A stretch of 64,000 nucleotides of DNA from Earliella scabrosa (Eukaryota > Basidiomycota > Agaricomycetes > Polyporales > Polyporaceae): positions 496,001-560,000 of the forward strand of contig JABYQQ010000021.1 of the NCBI GenBank assembly GCA_022605405.1. The letters are read 5' to 3'. Each line of letters starts with the position of its first letter. Position 1 is the stretch's first letter. The position numbers were made by a program, and so were the translations under genes. Below the pieces are notes generated by a model. The model did no database searches. It was not told the origin of the DNA and saw only the letters and a program-made list of their open reading frames with translations. This document shows, piece by piece, positions 1-12,076 of this stretch.

Positions 1-381
1 AGGTTTGTTGTGGCGCCAGGAACGGTAAACTATGACGGATTGGTGGTGAGTCAGACCTAACTTACTCACCTCATCCTTGCGCTCAACCTCACACAGAGCA
101 AGGCAGCTGACCTCTTACGGGTCTTCGGGCGTACAAAGTACGCCTTTTTCGACATTGTGGGCGATATTCGTCTCGAGGTGTTAGCGGAGGAGGTAGTCAG
201 GCGCTCCACGAGTCTTCAGTTCGTGTGCGTCCAGTGCGTAGGACGCGTCGGGTTCTTCGAGGTGGTTGCGGGAGGGGAAGGGAGGGTCCTCGGCAAACGC
301 CTGGAGCATGCATGTGCCATTAGTCGTATGCAAAAGCATGGTCTCCTGTCGGAGGAGTACCCCCTGCATACTGAGGAGTAA
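1..381 (+). CDS. 3' end of an F-box/LRR-type protein gene (partial)
   Basis: Only the C-terminal part is inside the window. An exon from the left edge to about 45 (codons read RFVVAPGTVNYDGLV) is followed by a GT-AG intron (46-96) and a last exon 97-381 ending in TAA; both sides are phase 0. The tail has the pattern of the last segment of basidiomycete F-box/LRR-like proteins: a segment reading SLQFVCVQCVGRVGFFEV, then a helix of polar residues. The neighbouring gene at 978-2551 ends in a similar way (NLDFVGI followed by CFWEV), so the two are probably paralogues. Function is inferred only from this resemblance: such proteins usually serve as substrate adaptors of SCF ubiquitin ligases, but no F-box is visible here because the N-terminus is missing. 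Confidence 0.5.
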
Positions 382-861
382 GTTATCTCGGTATTTATTC
401 CTCGACATGAGAGCTAGCATTAGCACGGACGTATACGTACCCATCGTCATCCATCTGTACGCATACATCAGCTATCCCCTCGAACACCCTAGTGTACATC
501 TTCACGATAGTCGATCATTCATATCCAAGTAACGTGGGTGCTGCATATGCTGTGAACGAGAGCTCGTGGTGAGTAACACTAGTTCCCTTGCAGCCAGCTC
601 AAGGTTGGGCGGGGCAGACCGCTGGCTGTAGCGGTAGCATGACAACGGTTGGACAAGGACAAAGAAGCATGTCCGTCCAGAACTCCAGCTCTGGCTATTG
701 TGCGTGCCGTGATGTGGTGCATCAGCACAAAGCGCCGGGTCGTCCAGCCTGCATTGATGTGGGACAGGACACGGCATTGGTTGGTCAGTTCTTTCAAAGA
801 CGACCACAGATAGACCTCGCTTTGCCATTCCCACGAGAGCAAAGCTACCCTCAAACTTCGG
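382..861. other. intergenic stretch
   Basis: This lies between the stop of the partial left-edge gene and the TATA-like element of the next gene. Open frames here lack codon bias and homology that I recognise. I see nothing beyond expected UTR and promoter sequence. Confidence 0.5.
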
Positions 862-867
862 TATATA
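862..867 (+). promoter_or_regulatory. TATA-like element (TATATA)
   Basis: TATATA lies 111 bp upstream of the ATG chosen at 978. That spacing suits a TATA box with a short 5' UTR and is one reason for preferring this start over the in-frame ATG at 639. Confidence 0.35.
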
Positions 868-977
868 GGGACTCTGCCACCTTCAACAGTTTGACTCACT
901 TTGTCCTCTCCGAGACCACCAAACTCAACCATTCTCTATCGACCGTCATCCGGCCACACGACGTAAGTTGTTCTCCA

Positions 978-2551
978 ATGTTGCGTCCATTGAAGTTCCG
1001 TCTGCATGCTGACAGTGACATCGGGGTTTTGGTCAGAATGGCGAACGTCCTGAAGAACGTGGTTAATACTTTTGGACAGGGCCCGACAATCACGAAGAGA
1101 TTACAGGGAAAAAGCAAGACGAGCACCCACCAAGAGTGGAAATCCGAAGCAGAGATCACAGGCTTCGCCCTCTTTCGCGCGCACGAGGCGCCACTTGTGG
1201 TCTCCCTCACAGTCGAGTTCTCGAGCCTGGACGATGAATGGACCCGCCCCATCGCTCGCGCCATTTCTAACCTTACAGCCCTACAGGACCTCACCCTTCG
1301 GAAGCCAGAGCCGTGGATGGAAGCACGCCCGGAGATACTCGACGCCTTCCTCGCGCTAAAGTCCATCAAGAGACTCCGTGTCACCGGTGCCGCTGCCGGC
1401 TCCATGGAGCTGGTGACCAGGACCGAATCACGCCTCGAGTACCTCCACGTTGAGAGAGGGAGGTCCAGCGAGCCTTTCTATGCCAGCATCGTCCTCCAGA
1501 AGCACCGCCACACCCTCCGGGAGCTCTATGTCACGCCTGGGTGTATGACCATCCCGGAGGACGATGACAGTGACAACGAGGAGAAGATGGACGTCGACCA
1601 AGCTTCCCGACTGGACAGGGGCATTGCGAACGAGGAGACCTTCCCCAAGGATGGCGTGATGTCGCAAGTTACCCATCTCTATATCCCTGGCTGTTCGCTC
1701 GCGGAGCTCTCGGGCTTCATGGAAGGCTTTCCGAATGTGAAGTTCCTGGACGTTGGCGCCGTAATGAAGCGATTTGACGAAGAGCTCGAGATCTGGAGGA
1801 TCGACAACAAGATTGCCACCAGGTGTCTCGCGGCGAACACCGAAAGGGTCAAGAACCCGTCTCGGCGGCCGTGGAGGAACTTGAATGTCGTCCGCGGCGG
1901 GCTTATTGAGCTCTACACGATGGGGAATACCTGCAGCGTTGATATCCTCGAGGTGCTTGGTCCAATAGGCGAGTATGCGGAGCTCCTGGCCCACGTCATT
2001 GAAGACCACTGTCCGCGTGTGCTTCGGGTCTCTTTCGAGGTCCCACTCCGAGCCGATGATGTAGTGAACCCCGCGGAACGCGATAGCTTGGCGTCGATAC
2101 AGGCGATGACCGTGAAACTCCTGGTGAAGTCAGATCTGGCGTCGTGCACTTCGACTGAGGAGACCTTGTTGGTGAGTTATATCAATGATTACTCTGATCG
2201 CATGGACGACCTGCTCACCGTTGACTTGCATAGGCCTCTGTGCGCGGTCTTTGCGAAGCTTTCCCGGCGGTCGGCCAACTCTTCCTTGACTTCGCTCAGC
2301 CGCCGAACGAAAACACTATGTCGAGCCTGCAAAGCATCCACCTGGAATCATTGGCGGCGAGCATTGTGCTCAAGCTTCCTAACCTTGATTTCGTTGGGAT
2401 TCGGAACGGCAAACAGACATGCTTCTGGGAAGTTGAAAGAGCCTCAGGGTCGTCTCCAAGCTTTCTCAACTCGGCGATGACCTACGAGGAGGGAAGGAAG
2501 GTCTTAGAAGATATGGGCATGGTCTCCGAGGACCCGTACGCCCACGCTTGA
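978..2551 (+). CDS. F-box/LRR-like protein
   Basis: Two exons, 978-2171 and 2234-2551, are separated by a 62-nt GT-AG intron in phase 0, giving about 503 residues. The protein shows leucine-rich, LRR-like stretches (LTALQDLTLRKPE, LALKSIKRLRVTG, YAELLAHVIEDHCPRVLRVSFEV) with an acidic insert (EDDDSDNEEKMD). The C-terminal segment with LPNLDFVGI and CFWEVERA is typical of the large basidiomycete F-box family. No clear F-box could be read at the N-terminus. The frame is open back to 588, so an in-frame ATG at 639 or an unseen upstream exon is possible. The ATG at 978 is preferred because a TATA-like element precedes it. Likely role: substrate recognition in a ubiquitin ligase, inferred from family resemblance only. 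Confidence 0.6.
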
Positions 2552-3107
2552 TGCGGTCCGCCTCCCGTGCTTCGTATCCGTATTATCTCTGTGTCATTGA
2601 TGTATCTATTATCTCCCTCTGGTAGGAAGTACGATAATCTAAGCCTCAGATCGTCATCGTCTGTTCCCTGCTAGCTGCAAGACATACCGTGCGTTGTTGG
2701 CGTCGTGACCGTTGTCATAGCGTCCGTACGCGCGTCTCCAATGGTACAACCTGTGTGCGTATAGACCAAGTCACTCCATACGTTTGGAGGGGTAGAGAGG
2801 AGATGTGCGCCTCAAAATAGGTGGAGTGAGAGATGATCTCGAGTTGCGAAGGTCAAGTTTGAAGTTGACTCACCATTTGACGGGCGCTTCGAGCTGGACG
2901 ATGCCGGCAAGTTGGGCCTCGGCATCCTGCACCCGTCTTCCGGCCGCACACAGAAGGATACGAACAAGTTCAGCGATATGTCCATTTGACAACAAGCAAC
3001 CAACTGCGATGCGATGTACTGACGATGTAGTCACGAGCGCGAGCAAGAAAGCAGACATTGTAGATACATAGATGCAGAGTACCTCCTTCCAACCACCGCA
3101 CGATGGA
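2552..3107. other. intergenic stretch between convergent genes
   Basis: The F-box-like gene ends at 2551 and the minus-strand WW-domain gene ends at 3108, so this stretch holds both 3' UTRs. Short frames near 2805-3071 overlap on both strands and show no recognisable protein. I see no other feature. Confidence 0.5.
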
Positions 3108-6100
3108 TCAGGCGACGCCCCTTCTACCGCCTCCTCCTCCTACGCCTCCTCTGCGAGGCTTGCCGTGCCGCCTGCGTCCCCCACCGCGGCCGCCCTTGCC
3201 GTTGTCGTCACCGTGTCCCTGACTTTCGCTGTCCACATCCATCATGGCGTCGCCGCGCGCGCTGGACGCGCTCTCCATGCTTGCTTGGGGAAGTATATCG
3301 ACCCTGTCGCGCAACGACGCAGCGTCCTGCTCATCGTGGATATTGAGACGTTCCAGGAGGGACCCTCCACGCTTCACGTTCGGGCGGGAGCCGTTCTGCA
3401 CCACCGGGGGCGAGCGGTCGCGAGGAGGGCCCATACGCGAATCGTCGGACGGCGGCAGAAGGTCCCTTCCTCTGTCTTCTTCGACCTCTCGTCCTCGGTC
3501 ATTCGGAGGTCGACGCTGCCGATTCGACTTTCCGGTTCTGTCAGGAGGATCCGGGAGCGAAGGCGGGGGTCCTTGCGTTGTCAGCAGGCGCGCACGGTCG
3601 GGATGGACCTTCATCGCGGCAGTAGGTTCCTCTGGGCGTCTGTCAGGGGGCGGAGGTGGTGTCGTGCCCCGATCAGCCCTCCTAACGTCCGACATAGAGC
3701 CGCTATGCATTGGTATTACCGTAGGAGGCGGCCGGCCGTACGAATCTTCGGTTTGAGGAGGGCCCCACTTGCTCCTCGGGTTGCCGCGTGGAGGGCTGGG
3801 GTACCGTCTACTTCCGTCAGCGTGTCGGTCCATATTCCTACACGCAGCTCTGTCAGCATGAATCCTCATGGCCGCATATAGGTTGTGCTCACTCTCGGGA
3901 CTCCCTGGGACCGCGATCATCGCGTGGGACTTGGTGTTCGTCACGAGTCAACCAGACTCGATTATCGCTTTCTGTGAGACCACTGGGCGGCTGTGATGAA
4001 GGGCCGTAACGAGACTTTGAACGCAATCAGGAACGTAGCCTCGACAACATCACAGTTTTGATACATACCTGACGAGAAGAAGCACCGTCGCGCGGCGGCA
4101 AGCGTTCCTCGACCGCATCCACTGGGCCACGACCGCGCTATACGCACGAAAATGTCAGCATTCAGTTGTCGATGAGGTTCAGTGGTCAGGCTTACTGTAG
4201 GGTCATTGCCTGTCATCGACGGACGGCGACCTGCGCGGTCGGTGCGCGAACGGTCCGGGAGAGGTTGCTCGGGAGAAGGAGGGTAACGCATACCCTGTAA
4301 ATGGGTCATCAGTATCAATCACACGATTCGTATGTTCAGAGCATACCCTTTTGCCATACGGGTCCGAAGCTTCTCCTCCACGCTCCTGTCCATACCCACG
4401 ACGAGCCTCGTATCCATTGTCCGTGGATTGATAGGGAGCTGGCGGTGGCGGCGCGTCGAGAGGCGCACTGTGGTCATACGTTGGCGGTCGCATTCCGATA
4501 GGGATGTTGTTGGTCCCACTCGCGCGAGGGGGCATCCCTCCACGCGTCGGGCCGTTACCCGCAGGACGACCTCGGGAACCGCGCGACTAGGACGGATGTC
4601 AGACTTGACCTCCAAGTGAAGCAACATTTCACTTATCGCTCACCTCTAGGTCACGACCAGACGGCCGCTCCGGTAGATCACGCGGCGGAGGAGGGAAGGA
4701 CATGTCCACCGGTGCAACAGGACTAGGTCCGGGTTGACTACCCCAACGACTTGCTTCGTTTCCGTCCCTGCGCCGATCAGGCCCTGGAGGACGACCACGG
4801 CCATAACCGGAAGAAGGCCCAGGCGCATCCATAGTCGAGAACCCCATGGGACGCCCATCTTGTGGGGATGTGGGCGACATCGCAGATAGAGCATCGCGAG
4901 GCACCATGGCTCTGGGAGCACGTGGGAGCCCCTCCGCCGGGGCAGGCATCCGGTCCGAATACATACCTCCTCGTGGAGCGTCGACACGAGGCGGCGGAGG
5001 GCCTCTAATCATCGGGTACGGGTCGACATCCATGGCATCTGCGAGCCGCGGTCCTCGTGAAGAGGGTGGTGGCGGACCGGACGAATCGTAACGAGGGTTT
5101 CTCCCGCCCGGTCTCGAGGACTGAGACATCATCTTCGCTCGGTCTTCAGGGTACAACCACTGAGATAGGCGGCTGATGAGACGGGTCGGCGTGTCGTATA
5201 TAGGCATCACTCCACGCCCCATGAAACCCGGGGGCATCATGTTGACTTCGCAGTAATGGAATATCTCCCCGCCTGGAAATCTGAAGATGTAGTTACCGTC
5301 TGGTTGTTTCTGTGGATCAGGGATTATCACAGGCGCCTTCAAGTTCTCCCAATTGGGAGGCAGAGGCACGACTTGATTGTTGACGGTCTTCCATGTATCC
5401 TGTTGAGGAGGAAGAGGGGCTCGTCTGCGCTCTGTGAGATGACAGTTCGTAAGTTCAGGATGAGAAACAATATCACATAGTTCAACGCACGAGATTGATC
5501 TGCTGTTGAGGGATCGGAAGGATACGAAGCTGTGATAGGCTTCGGGGGAAGGGAAGGCACTGATGCTGGAAGGTCAACAGGGCCACACCGGGATGACCCT
5601 GGATCGTCGTTCAGGCGTCGACGTTTGGAGTGATCGTAGCCGGAGTCCGAGACGTCCATGTCCCTGCCCCGCCTTTGAGGAAGGCTCTCGTTGGAGTTGG
5701 AATCGCGGTCGCGATAACGTGCTGGTGGAGGACTGGCGCCGCGCTCGTAGCGCGATGGCTCCCTGAAGTTACTTGATGCAGGACCCGCATAGCTGGCGTT
5801 CGGTGTAGGTACGAATGACGATGGGCCGGTGCGCCTTGGGGGCGAGGGTTCGCGCAGGTGCGATGGTGGCGAACGTGGTCCTGCAATAGAAAAGGCAAAT
5901 GATTCGTAAAAGAAGCGACAGGAGCGAGGAGCATGAAGAACGAAGAGGAGAGGGGAAATGGGAGTCGAAGGGTCCAGGAGAAGGGTCCTCGTATTTACAG
6001 GGGAATTGCGGCAGGGGGACAATGCACAGGGCCATGCAGCTCAACTCCCAAGGCTTCACGAGACAGTCGGGGAGCACCTGTCCTCCACCTCGGGAGGAGC

Positions 6101-7622
6101 GTCGACGCGAAAGACGGGAGGCGCAGGAGGCGAATAACGTACTGAGAGCCGGCCACTGGTCGTTTGAGTGGCGTGAGCTTGTGTCTTTGGAAGGTAGAGG
6201 ACGCAGAGGGGGCTCGATGTCATCCTTGCGACGCAGGGGAGGTTCAATGTCATCTTTGCGACGAACGCGAGGTTCGATGTCGTCCTTGCGACGCAGAGGT
6301 GGTTCTATATCGTCCTTGCGACGCACACGAGGCTCTATGTCATCCTTGCGGCGGGTTCCTGGGTCGATGTCGTCCCTAGGTCGGCGGATTGGGGGCTCTA
6401 TGTCATCTTTGCGCCGTGGACGACGTGTCGAAGGCGAACGTGAGGCGGACTGTGCTGGGTCTGAGTACTCCTGTGAGCGTGACCAGCCAGAATCAGGATA
6501 GCCTGCGTGGCGGTCCTGTGCAGGGTCTCGTTGAGGCTCTCTCCGCGAACTGCGATCGGGCGGGGGCGACTGAGATACGTCTCGGCGACCTCTGCGATCC
6601 CACTGGGGGCTCGAAGAACGAGTTCCGCGCCGACCGTCTCCAGAACGTTGAGGAGAGGCCGAACGTGTTCGAGTCAACGACGAGCCATGATGATAGTTCG
6701 ACCCAGTCGTGCCACGTTCGACACGCCAATCTCCATTGGGTGCAGGCGCCGCGGTCTCACCAGGTCTGTAATGTCGGTCTTGATATGAGAGGTCTGAGTT
6801 CGGAGGGGGCGAAACCCGACGAGAGGACGGATCCTTCCGAGTGGACCGTGGCTGCTGGCCGCGACCCGTTCTTTCAGGCCACTCATCGTCCTCGGGTTCT
6901 GGAGAACGCCGCCCTGATGGCTGAGCGCTACCATTCTCGTGACTGGACGCCCTGCCAGAGGCTGGAAGTCTAGGCCTTGTCCAAGTCGATTCCTGTGTCT
7001 TCAAGTTGTAAAAGTACGCCTCGCTGCCGCCGTTCCTAGGATACCTAATCTCCCAGTCTGGGGGGAGGGGATCGCCTCCATCCGATGCAGTCAGACCTTT
7101 GCTAGCGCCGTTCTTGCGGGGTCTATTGACCATAGCGCTTGCGTAGATCCCAGGTTCAGCAGGCTGTTCAAAGAGCGGTGGAACTAGGACGGGTTTTGGA
7201 GGTAGAGCATGCATGAGGGGAGGAGGAGGCTTGCCAGACCCTGATGAGTTCGGCGGTCGCGACTCACGACTCGGCGACTCTGAGTTTTTGGCTCGGGAGG
7301 GTGTCCTTGAGGGTGCGGTGGCGGATAAGCGCTGGGCATCACGCTTGCTGGGATGTGGGTGCGACGCGGTGGACGGGGGCTTCGCGGCGGACGAGATTGC
7401 CGGAGCAGCAGAGGGCTGCTCTTGCGAGTGACGGGCAAAGTACTCACGCTCGTCGTCGTCGTCGCCTCCGAGCGACACTGCGTCCTCAGCGTCCTCTGGC
7501 ACACCCGCATACCCGCCGCCAATGGACTGCCGTGGCGAGTATCCCGGGTACGAGTCGGGGGCAGCCTGCTGTTCGTCGTCGTCGTTGCCCCAGTCGAGGC
7601 GTTCGCCGTCGTCGTCGGCCAT
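3108..7622 (-). CDS. WW-domain protein, long and disordered
   Basis: Eight exons on the minus strand were joined by phase: 7622-6143, 5880-5477, 5429-4644, 4586-4347, 4294-4196, 4137-4069, 3990-3893, 3837-3108, for 1301 residues. The N-terminus is acidic (DDDGERLDWGNDDDE). A canonical WW domain lies near residues 185-217 (LPPDWE, then AYFYN, then STWTRP), so it probably binds proline-rich ligands. Downstream comes an Arg/Ser/Pro-rich region with SR-like dipeptides, a 10-residue tandem repeat (about 400-472), a conserved block opening LPPNWENLKAPVI, and a Gly/Arg-rich C-terminus (KGGRGGGRRR, RRGG) suggesting RNA binding. The SR, WW and RGG composition hints at a nuclear RNA-processing role, which is inference. 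The first intron (262 nt) is long for this genome and may hide a small exon; the acceptor at 5429 is less certain. It shares a divergent promoter with the UNC-50 gene. Confidence 0.75.
6204..6420 (-). repeat. 30-bp coding minisatellite (RRKDDIEPxx repeats)
   Basis: About five near-perfect and two to three degenerate 30-bp units lie inside exon 1 of the WW-domain gene. They encode RRKDDIEP followed by PL or RV, often alternating. Unit length is a multiple of three, so copy-number change keeps the frame. The repeat alternates basic (RRK) and acidic (DDIE) patches. Confidence 0.85.
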
Positions 7623-7955
7623 GTCGGTCGCGAGTCGAGGGCGATGAGGAGGTCGAAGTGTTGCAGGGGGAAAGAGGATGCGTTATGGCGTCGACCCTGC
7701 ACAACCGCTTTCAAACTCCGCTCGATATGATTGGCCTCCGCCCCACGTGTAGCAGGCGTCTAACTGTGCAGTATGGATGGGCGCTCTGCAATCCTATGCC
7801 TGCAAAGTCTCGAGCTCTCCACAGAGTCCACACTGTCTTGACTTGACCTGCCTGCACACTCGCTCACGACCTGTCCGCCTGTCTCTCTTATATCTTGTCT
7901 TGCGAGCTACTTGCTCTTTTGACGGGCTAGTCGTCATTAACGGCCTACAGCAGAC
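7623..7955. promoter_or_regulatory. divergent promoter of the WW-domain and UNC-50 genes
   Basis: The two start codons lie head to head, 333 bp apart. The stretch contains an inverted CCAAT box (ATTGG at 7730-7734) and an E-box CACGTG at 7744-7749. No TATA box is evident. A shared bidirectional promoter is inferred from layout. Confidence 0.5.
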
Positions 7956-9109
7956 ATGGACGTCCTCCCAGTCACCTCCCCAACCCCAGGTAATGGTGGA
8001 CAGTACCGGACTTCTTCAGGAGCAAGCCGCATTCCCATGGTCTTCCGGAGGTTACACCGATTTCAACAAATGGTGCGTCCCATTGTGCTCTGGGACATGC
8101 AACACGCGTGAATGACGCGAGGTGGAAGTAGGACTTCGAACAGGCGGCGTGGCAATTAACGTACCTCTGTCTGGCCCCAAAGAGAGTGTAAGCTTGCCAT
8201 CGTGTGAGACTCACCCGCGACACTCATATTGCTCTAAGGTACCGGAATGTCTACTTCCACAAACGTATGTCGTGCAGTTCTGGCACCGTGACGGTCTCGA
8301 GTACCCTTCATTAACCTATGCTTACCAGAAACCAAGAATACCTGGGCGCGAGATGATCCTGCTATCCTTATCCTCATTGCGGCCTGTCTGTGTGGTACGT
8401 GATCATGCAGGTCTTCATGTATGCGCCATGCGTTGACGTCCTGTGTGCAGTATCTGCCGTTGCGTGGTCGGTCGTCTACTCTTACAGCGTCTGGGGTGCT
8501 ATTGAGTTAGCTATCCTCATGATTCTTCGCGACTACCTCCTCGTTGGGGTTGCTATTTCGTCGATCCTCTGGTACGCGTCTTGCATCCCCAGTTCGGGAC
8601 CGTTACTCATTGACCATCGTTAGGTTCTTCGCGAATCGTGTGTTGCTGTCTCCGCCCTCCCACACAACACCGGACGACGCTAAGGTCGAGTGGGCATATG
8701 CGTTTGACGTCCATACAAATGCATTCTTTCCCTTCTACTTGACTTTATACCTTGCGCAATTATTCCTAGTTCCGATCATCCTGAAGAACAACTGGATATG
8801 CCTGTTTGTGTCCAACACGTTGTATCTTGCCGGGTATGTTGCCCCATTGACACAAGACATGTCGCTGTCACTCAATGTTCCTCAGGTTTGCACAGTATAT
8901 CTATGGGGTCTACCTGGGACTCAATAGTGAGTACTGCGTGCGAGTCATCACTTGGTCGATCTTGTCTAACTAGACGTGCAGCTCTTCCGTTCCTTGTCCG
9001 CACAGAGCTGTTGCTAGCTCCCCTCCTACCACTCTTTACAGGATATATAGTGTCCCTGCTGGGGTTCAACGTCGCAAAACATGTACTACCTCTATACTTC
9101 GGGTCATGA
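7956..9109 (+). CDS. GMH1: UNC-50/Gmh1 family Golgi membrane protein
   Basis: Eight exons (7956-8072, 8132-8187, 8239-8264, 8329-8394, 8451-8571, 8624-8833, 8886-8926, 8982-9109) join in phase to 254 residues, close to the usual length of UNC-50 proteins (human about 259). Family hallmarks appear in order: DFEQAAWQLTYLCLAPKRVY near the N-terminus, QTKNTWARDDPAILIL, the block VEWAYAFDVHTNAFFP, and ALPFLVRTELLL. Several hydrophobic membrane segments are present. UNC-50/Gmh1 proteins sit in the Golgi, where yeast Gmh1 interacts with an Arf exchange factor, and in animals they affect receptor trafficking. Exon 3 is only 26 nt. The gene has a divergent partner on the left and calcineurin A on the right. 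Confidence 0.92.
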
Positions 9110-9475
9110 CCGTGTTGTGATCATAGACCGTCGGACTCTGGCTAATCCGTATTCTTATTATCTTCCGTATCAAAATTGTCAGCGAGCTTGCGTACATCCT
9201 GTCAGGGTCAACTTGCGTTTGATACACGAGAGCGGGACCCGAGTCGCGTAGAAGAGCGTACCTTTGTAGCTGTAGTAAGACTTGGTAACTGAGAGGCCCA
9301 TTGATTAGCCGCGCCTATTCGGTGTTCAAACTCCGCTCTCAAGGGCGTCGATTGCACCGCAGAAGAGGTCTTCACCGCCCTTCACCCATCCTCCTCGTCC
9401 TCATCCTCGTCCCCGCCGTCCTGCCCATCGCCCACGACCCCATTTTACGACCAAACGACGAGCAGCAGCTGCACG
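9110..9475. other. intergenic stretch, CNA1 upstream region
   Basis: This holds the 3' UTR of the UNC-50 gene and the promoter and 5' UTR of calcineurin A. The last 100 bp before the ATG are pyrimidine-rich, as is common in fungal 5' leaders. No TATA box is evident. Confidence 0.5.
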
Positions 9476-12076
9476 ATGAGCGCGTCGCAGGCACAGATCC
9501 AGAAGGCCATCGACCAGATTCAGGACAAGGGCCCTCTGCCGGAGATTGACTTCACCCAACACCAGCTCGAGAATGGGTTCACGATCAGCACGCAGGAGCG
9601 CGTGGTGAAGGAGGTGCGTCGCCTACGTGTTTGCCGCGGGGAGGGCGACGGAGCTGAGCGGGGGAACGGTCGATAGGTGCAAGCCCCGGCTATGAGCATC
9701 CCTACCGACGACCAGTTCTTCTCGAAAACGGATCCAACGAAGCCGGACGTGGCGTTCTTGAAGAACCACTTCTACCGCGAGGGCCGCTTGTCCGAGGAGC
9801 ATGCGCTCTACATCCTCGAGAAGGGCACCGAGATCCTCCGCTCCGAGCCCAATCTGCTATACGTCGATGCGCCCGTGACTGGTACGTCCCGCATGCGCCC
9901 AGTCTCAGATGCTCGCGCCCTCCGAAACTGATCCCCCTTTCGTTTTGGCCGTCCCGTCGCTCAGTGTGCGGCGATATTCATGGGCAATACGTGAGTCTCG
10001 GTGTTTAAGATCCCCGTCTTCGCGTGCTGATAGTACCCGCGACCACGCAGTACGATTTGATGAAACTCTTCGAGATCGGAGGCAATCCTGAGACTACGCG
10101 CTATCTCTTCCTGGGTGACTACGTCGACCGAGGCTACTTCAGCATTGAGGTGCGTCGCTCTTGCTCATCTGATCCTGCCGGACTCGCGCGTCTGACCTAC
10201 ATGGGCAGTGCGTGCTATATCTTTGGTCGCTCAAAATCTGGTACCCCGAAACCCTATTCCTGCTTCGCGGCAACCACGAGTGTCGACACTTGACCGACTA
10301 CTTCACTTTCAAGCTTGAGTGTATGTGTTTGTCCGTATATGCCGGCTATACCGTCTCATCATTCTCTCGCATACAGGCAAACGCAAATATTCTGAGCGCA
10401 TCTACGATGCCTGCATGCAATCATTCTGTGCTCTGCCTCTTGCTGCCATCATGAACAAGCAGTTCTTCTGCATTCACGGCGGTCTCTCTCCCGAACTCCA
10501 AACACTCGATGATATCCGTAACGTAAGTCGATCTCGACCTCTTCTTCAGATTGTTCCTCAACTCATCGTCTCTGGCTAGATCGACCGTTTCCGCGAGCCA
10601 CCCACTCAGGGCCTGATGTGCGACATGCTTTGGTCTGACCCGGTGGAAGATTTCGGCCAGGAGAAGACATCCGACAGCTTCGTCCACAATCACGTCCGAG
10701 GCTGTTCGTACTTCTTCACGTACGTCGCAATCCATCACACGACTGTGCTCCGATCACTCATATTCGGATAGATATCATGCCGCGTGCCAGTTCCTCGAGC
10801 GGAACAAGTTGCTGTCGATCATCCGTGCCCATGAGGCGCAAGACGCAGGGTACGTAGAATGCGCATTGCCTGTCCCGGTGGAACCTATCTCATCGTTGAT
10901 GCCCCACATGGTCACAGATACCGCATGTACCGTAAGACCCGGACCACTGGCTTCCCGTCCGTCATGACCCTCTTCTCCGCGCCAAACTACCTCGATGTGT
11001 ATAACAACAAGGCCGCTATCCTCAAGTACGAGAGCAACGTGTTGAACATTCGTCAGTTCAACGCGACCCCACATCCGTACTGGCTGCCAAACTTCATGGA
11101 CGCGTTCACCTGGAGTCTTCCTTTCGTCGGCGAGAAGAGTATGTCTTCTGTGGCGTCATATCGCGACGTTGGTGCTGATGTGGACTGTAGTCACCGACAT
11201 GCTGTTGGCTCTGCTCAACTGCTGCACAAAGGAGGAACTCGAGGAGAGCTCAGACGAGGAGACGCTCATCTCGCCCACGCCTTCCGAGGAGGCGAGCGAG
11301 CGTCGCAAGGTCATCAAGAACAAGATTCTTGCTGTCGGCCGTATGTCAAGAGTGTTCGCTCTCTTGCGGTACGTCAATTCGCACTTGTTCGGCGATCTGT
11401 ATCTGATGGATGATGATGCCCAGTGAGGAATCCGAGAAGGTTTCCGAGCTTAAGAGCGTGTCCGGCTCTGCGAGATTGCCTTATGGCACGCTGGCATTGG
11501 GCGCAGAAGGTATCAAAGAGGCGATTTCTGGCTTCGACGATGCGTACGTCATTCATCTCTAAGCGAAGCTTCTCTCTTCTGACCGTTCGTCGCAGACGAA
11601 AGTCGGATATCGAGAACGAGCGCCTTCCCCCAGAGCTGTACGACCCCGAGTCCGAGGAGGGAAAGACCCTCATCAGCTCCCAACCAGCAACACCCCACGA
11701 AGATTCTGTCCCGCCCGTCTCCCCCAACGGCGTCACCGCCGCGCTCGAGCAGGTCATCGCTGGCACCACCCCCATCAACACCTCCGTGCCGCCGAGCCCT
11801 GCCTCGCCCGCGTCGCCGACGTCGCCGAACTCGATCTCCCCGACGCCGTTCCGCCGCGGCCACGGGCGGCAGGCGAGCCTGGGCACGACGATGACGAGCC
11901 CGAGTACGCGTCGGCGGAGCCTGGAGAGCACGATGTCGCTCATCCAGGAGGCGTGGGACGGCAAGGCGCCGCTGCAGGACCCGGAGCTCGTGAAGCTCGC
12001 GGACTCGATCGCGGGCGCGAGCGCGGGCAAGGAGAAGGCGGACTCTGGGCGGTCGAGCCCGAGCGCGGCCAGCTAA
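9476..12076 (+). CDS. CNA1: calcineurin catalytic subunit A (PP2B)
   Basis: Twelve exons (9476-9613, 9677-9881, 9965-9990, 10051-10149, 10209-10320, 10377-10522, 10580-10719, 10772-10849, 10918-11138, 11191-11368, 11424-11543, 11596-12076) join in phase to 647 residues. The metallophosphatase motifs are intact: GDIHGQ (about 116-121), GDYVDRG, and [10 protein letters not shown] (about 170-180), followed by the calcineurin-B-binding helix. A calmodulin-binding segment follows (about 427-447, [15 protein letters not shown]) and an autoinhibitory element ([18 protein letters not shown], about 483-500). The long Ser/Pro/Thr-rich tail is typical of basidiomycete forms. The enzyme dephosphorylates targets such as Crz1-type factors after Ca2+/calmodulin binding. 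The 26-nt exon 3 carries the metal-binding GDIHGQ motif. Confidence 0.97.
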
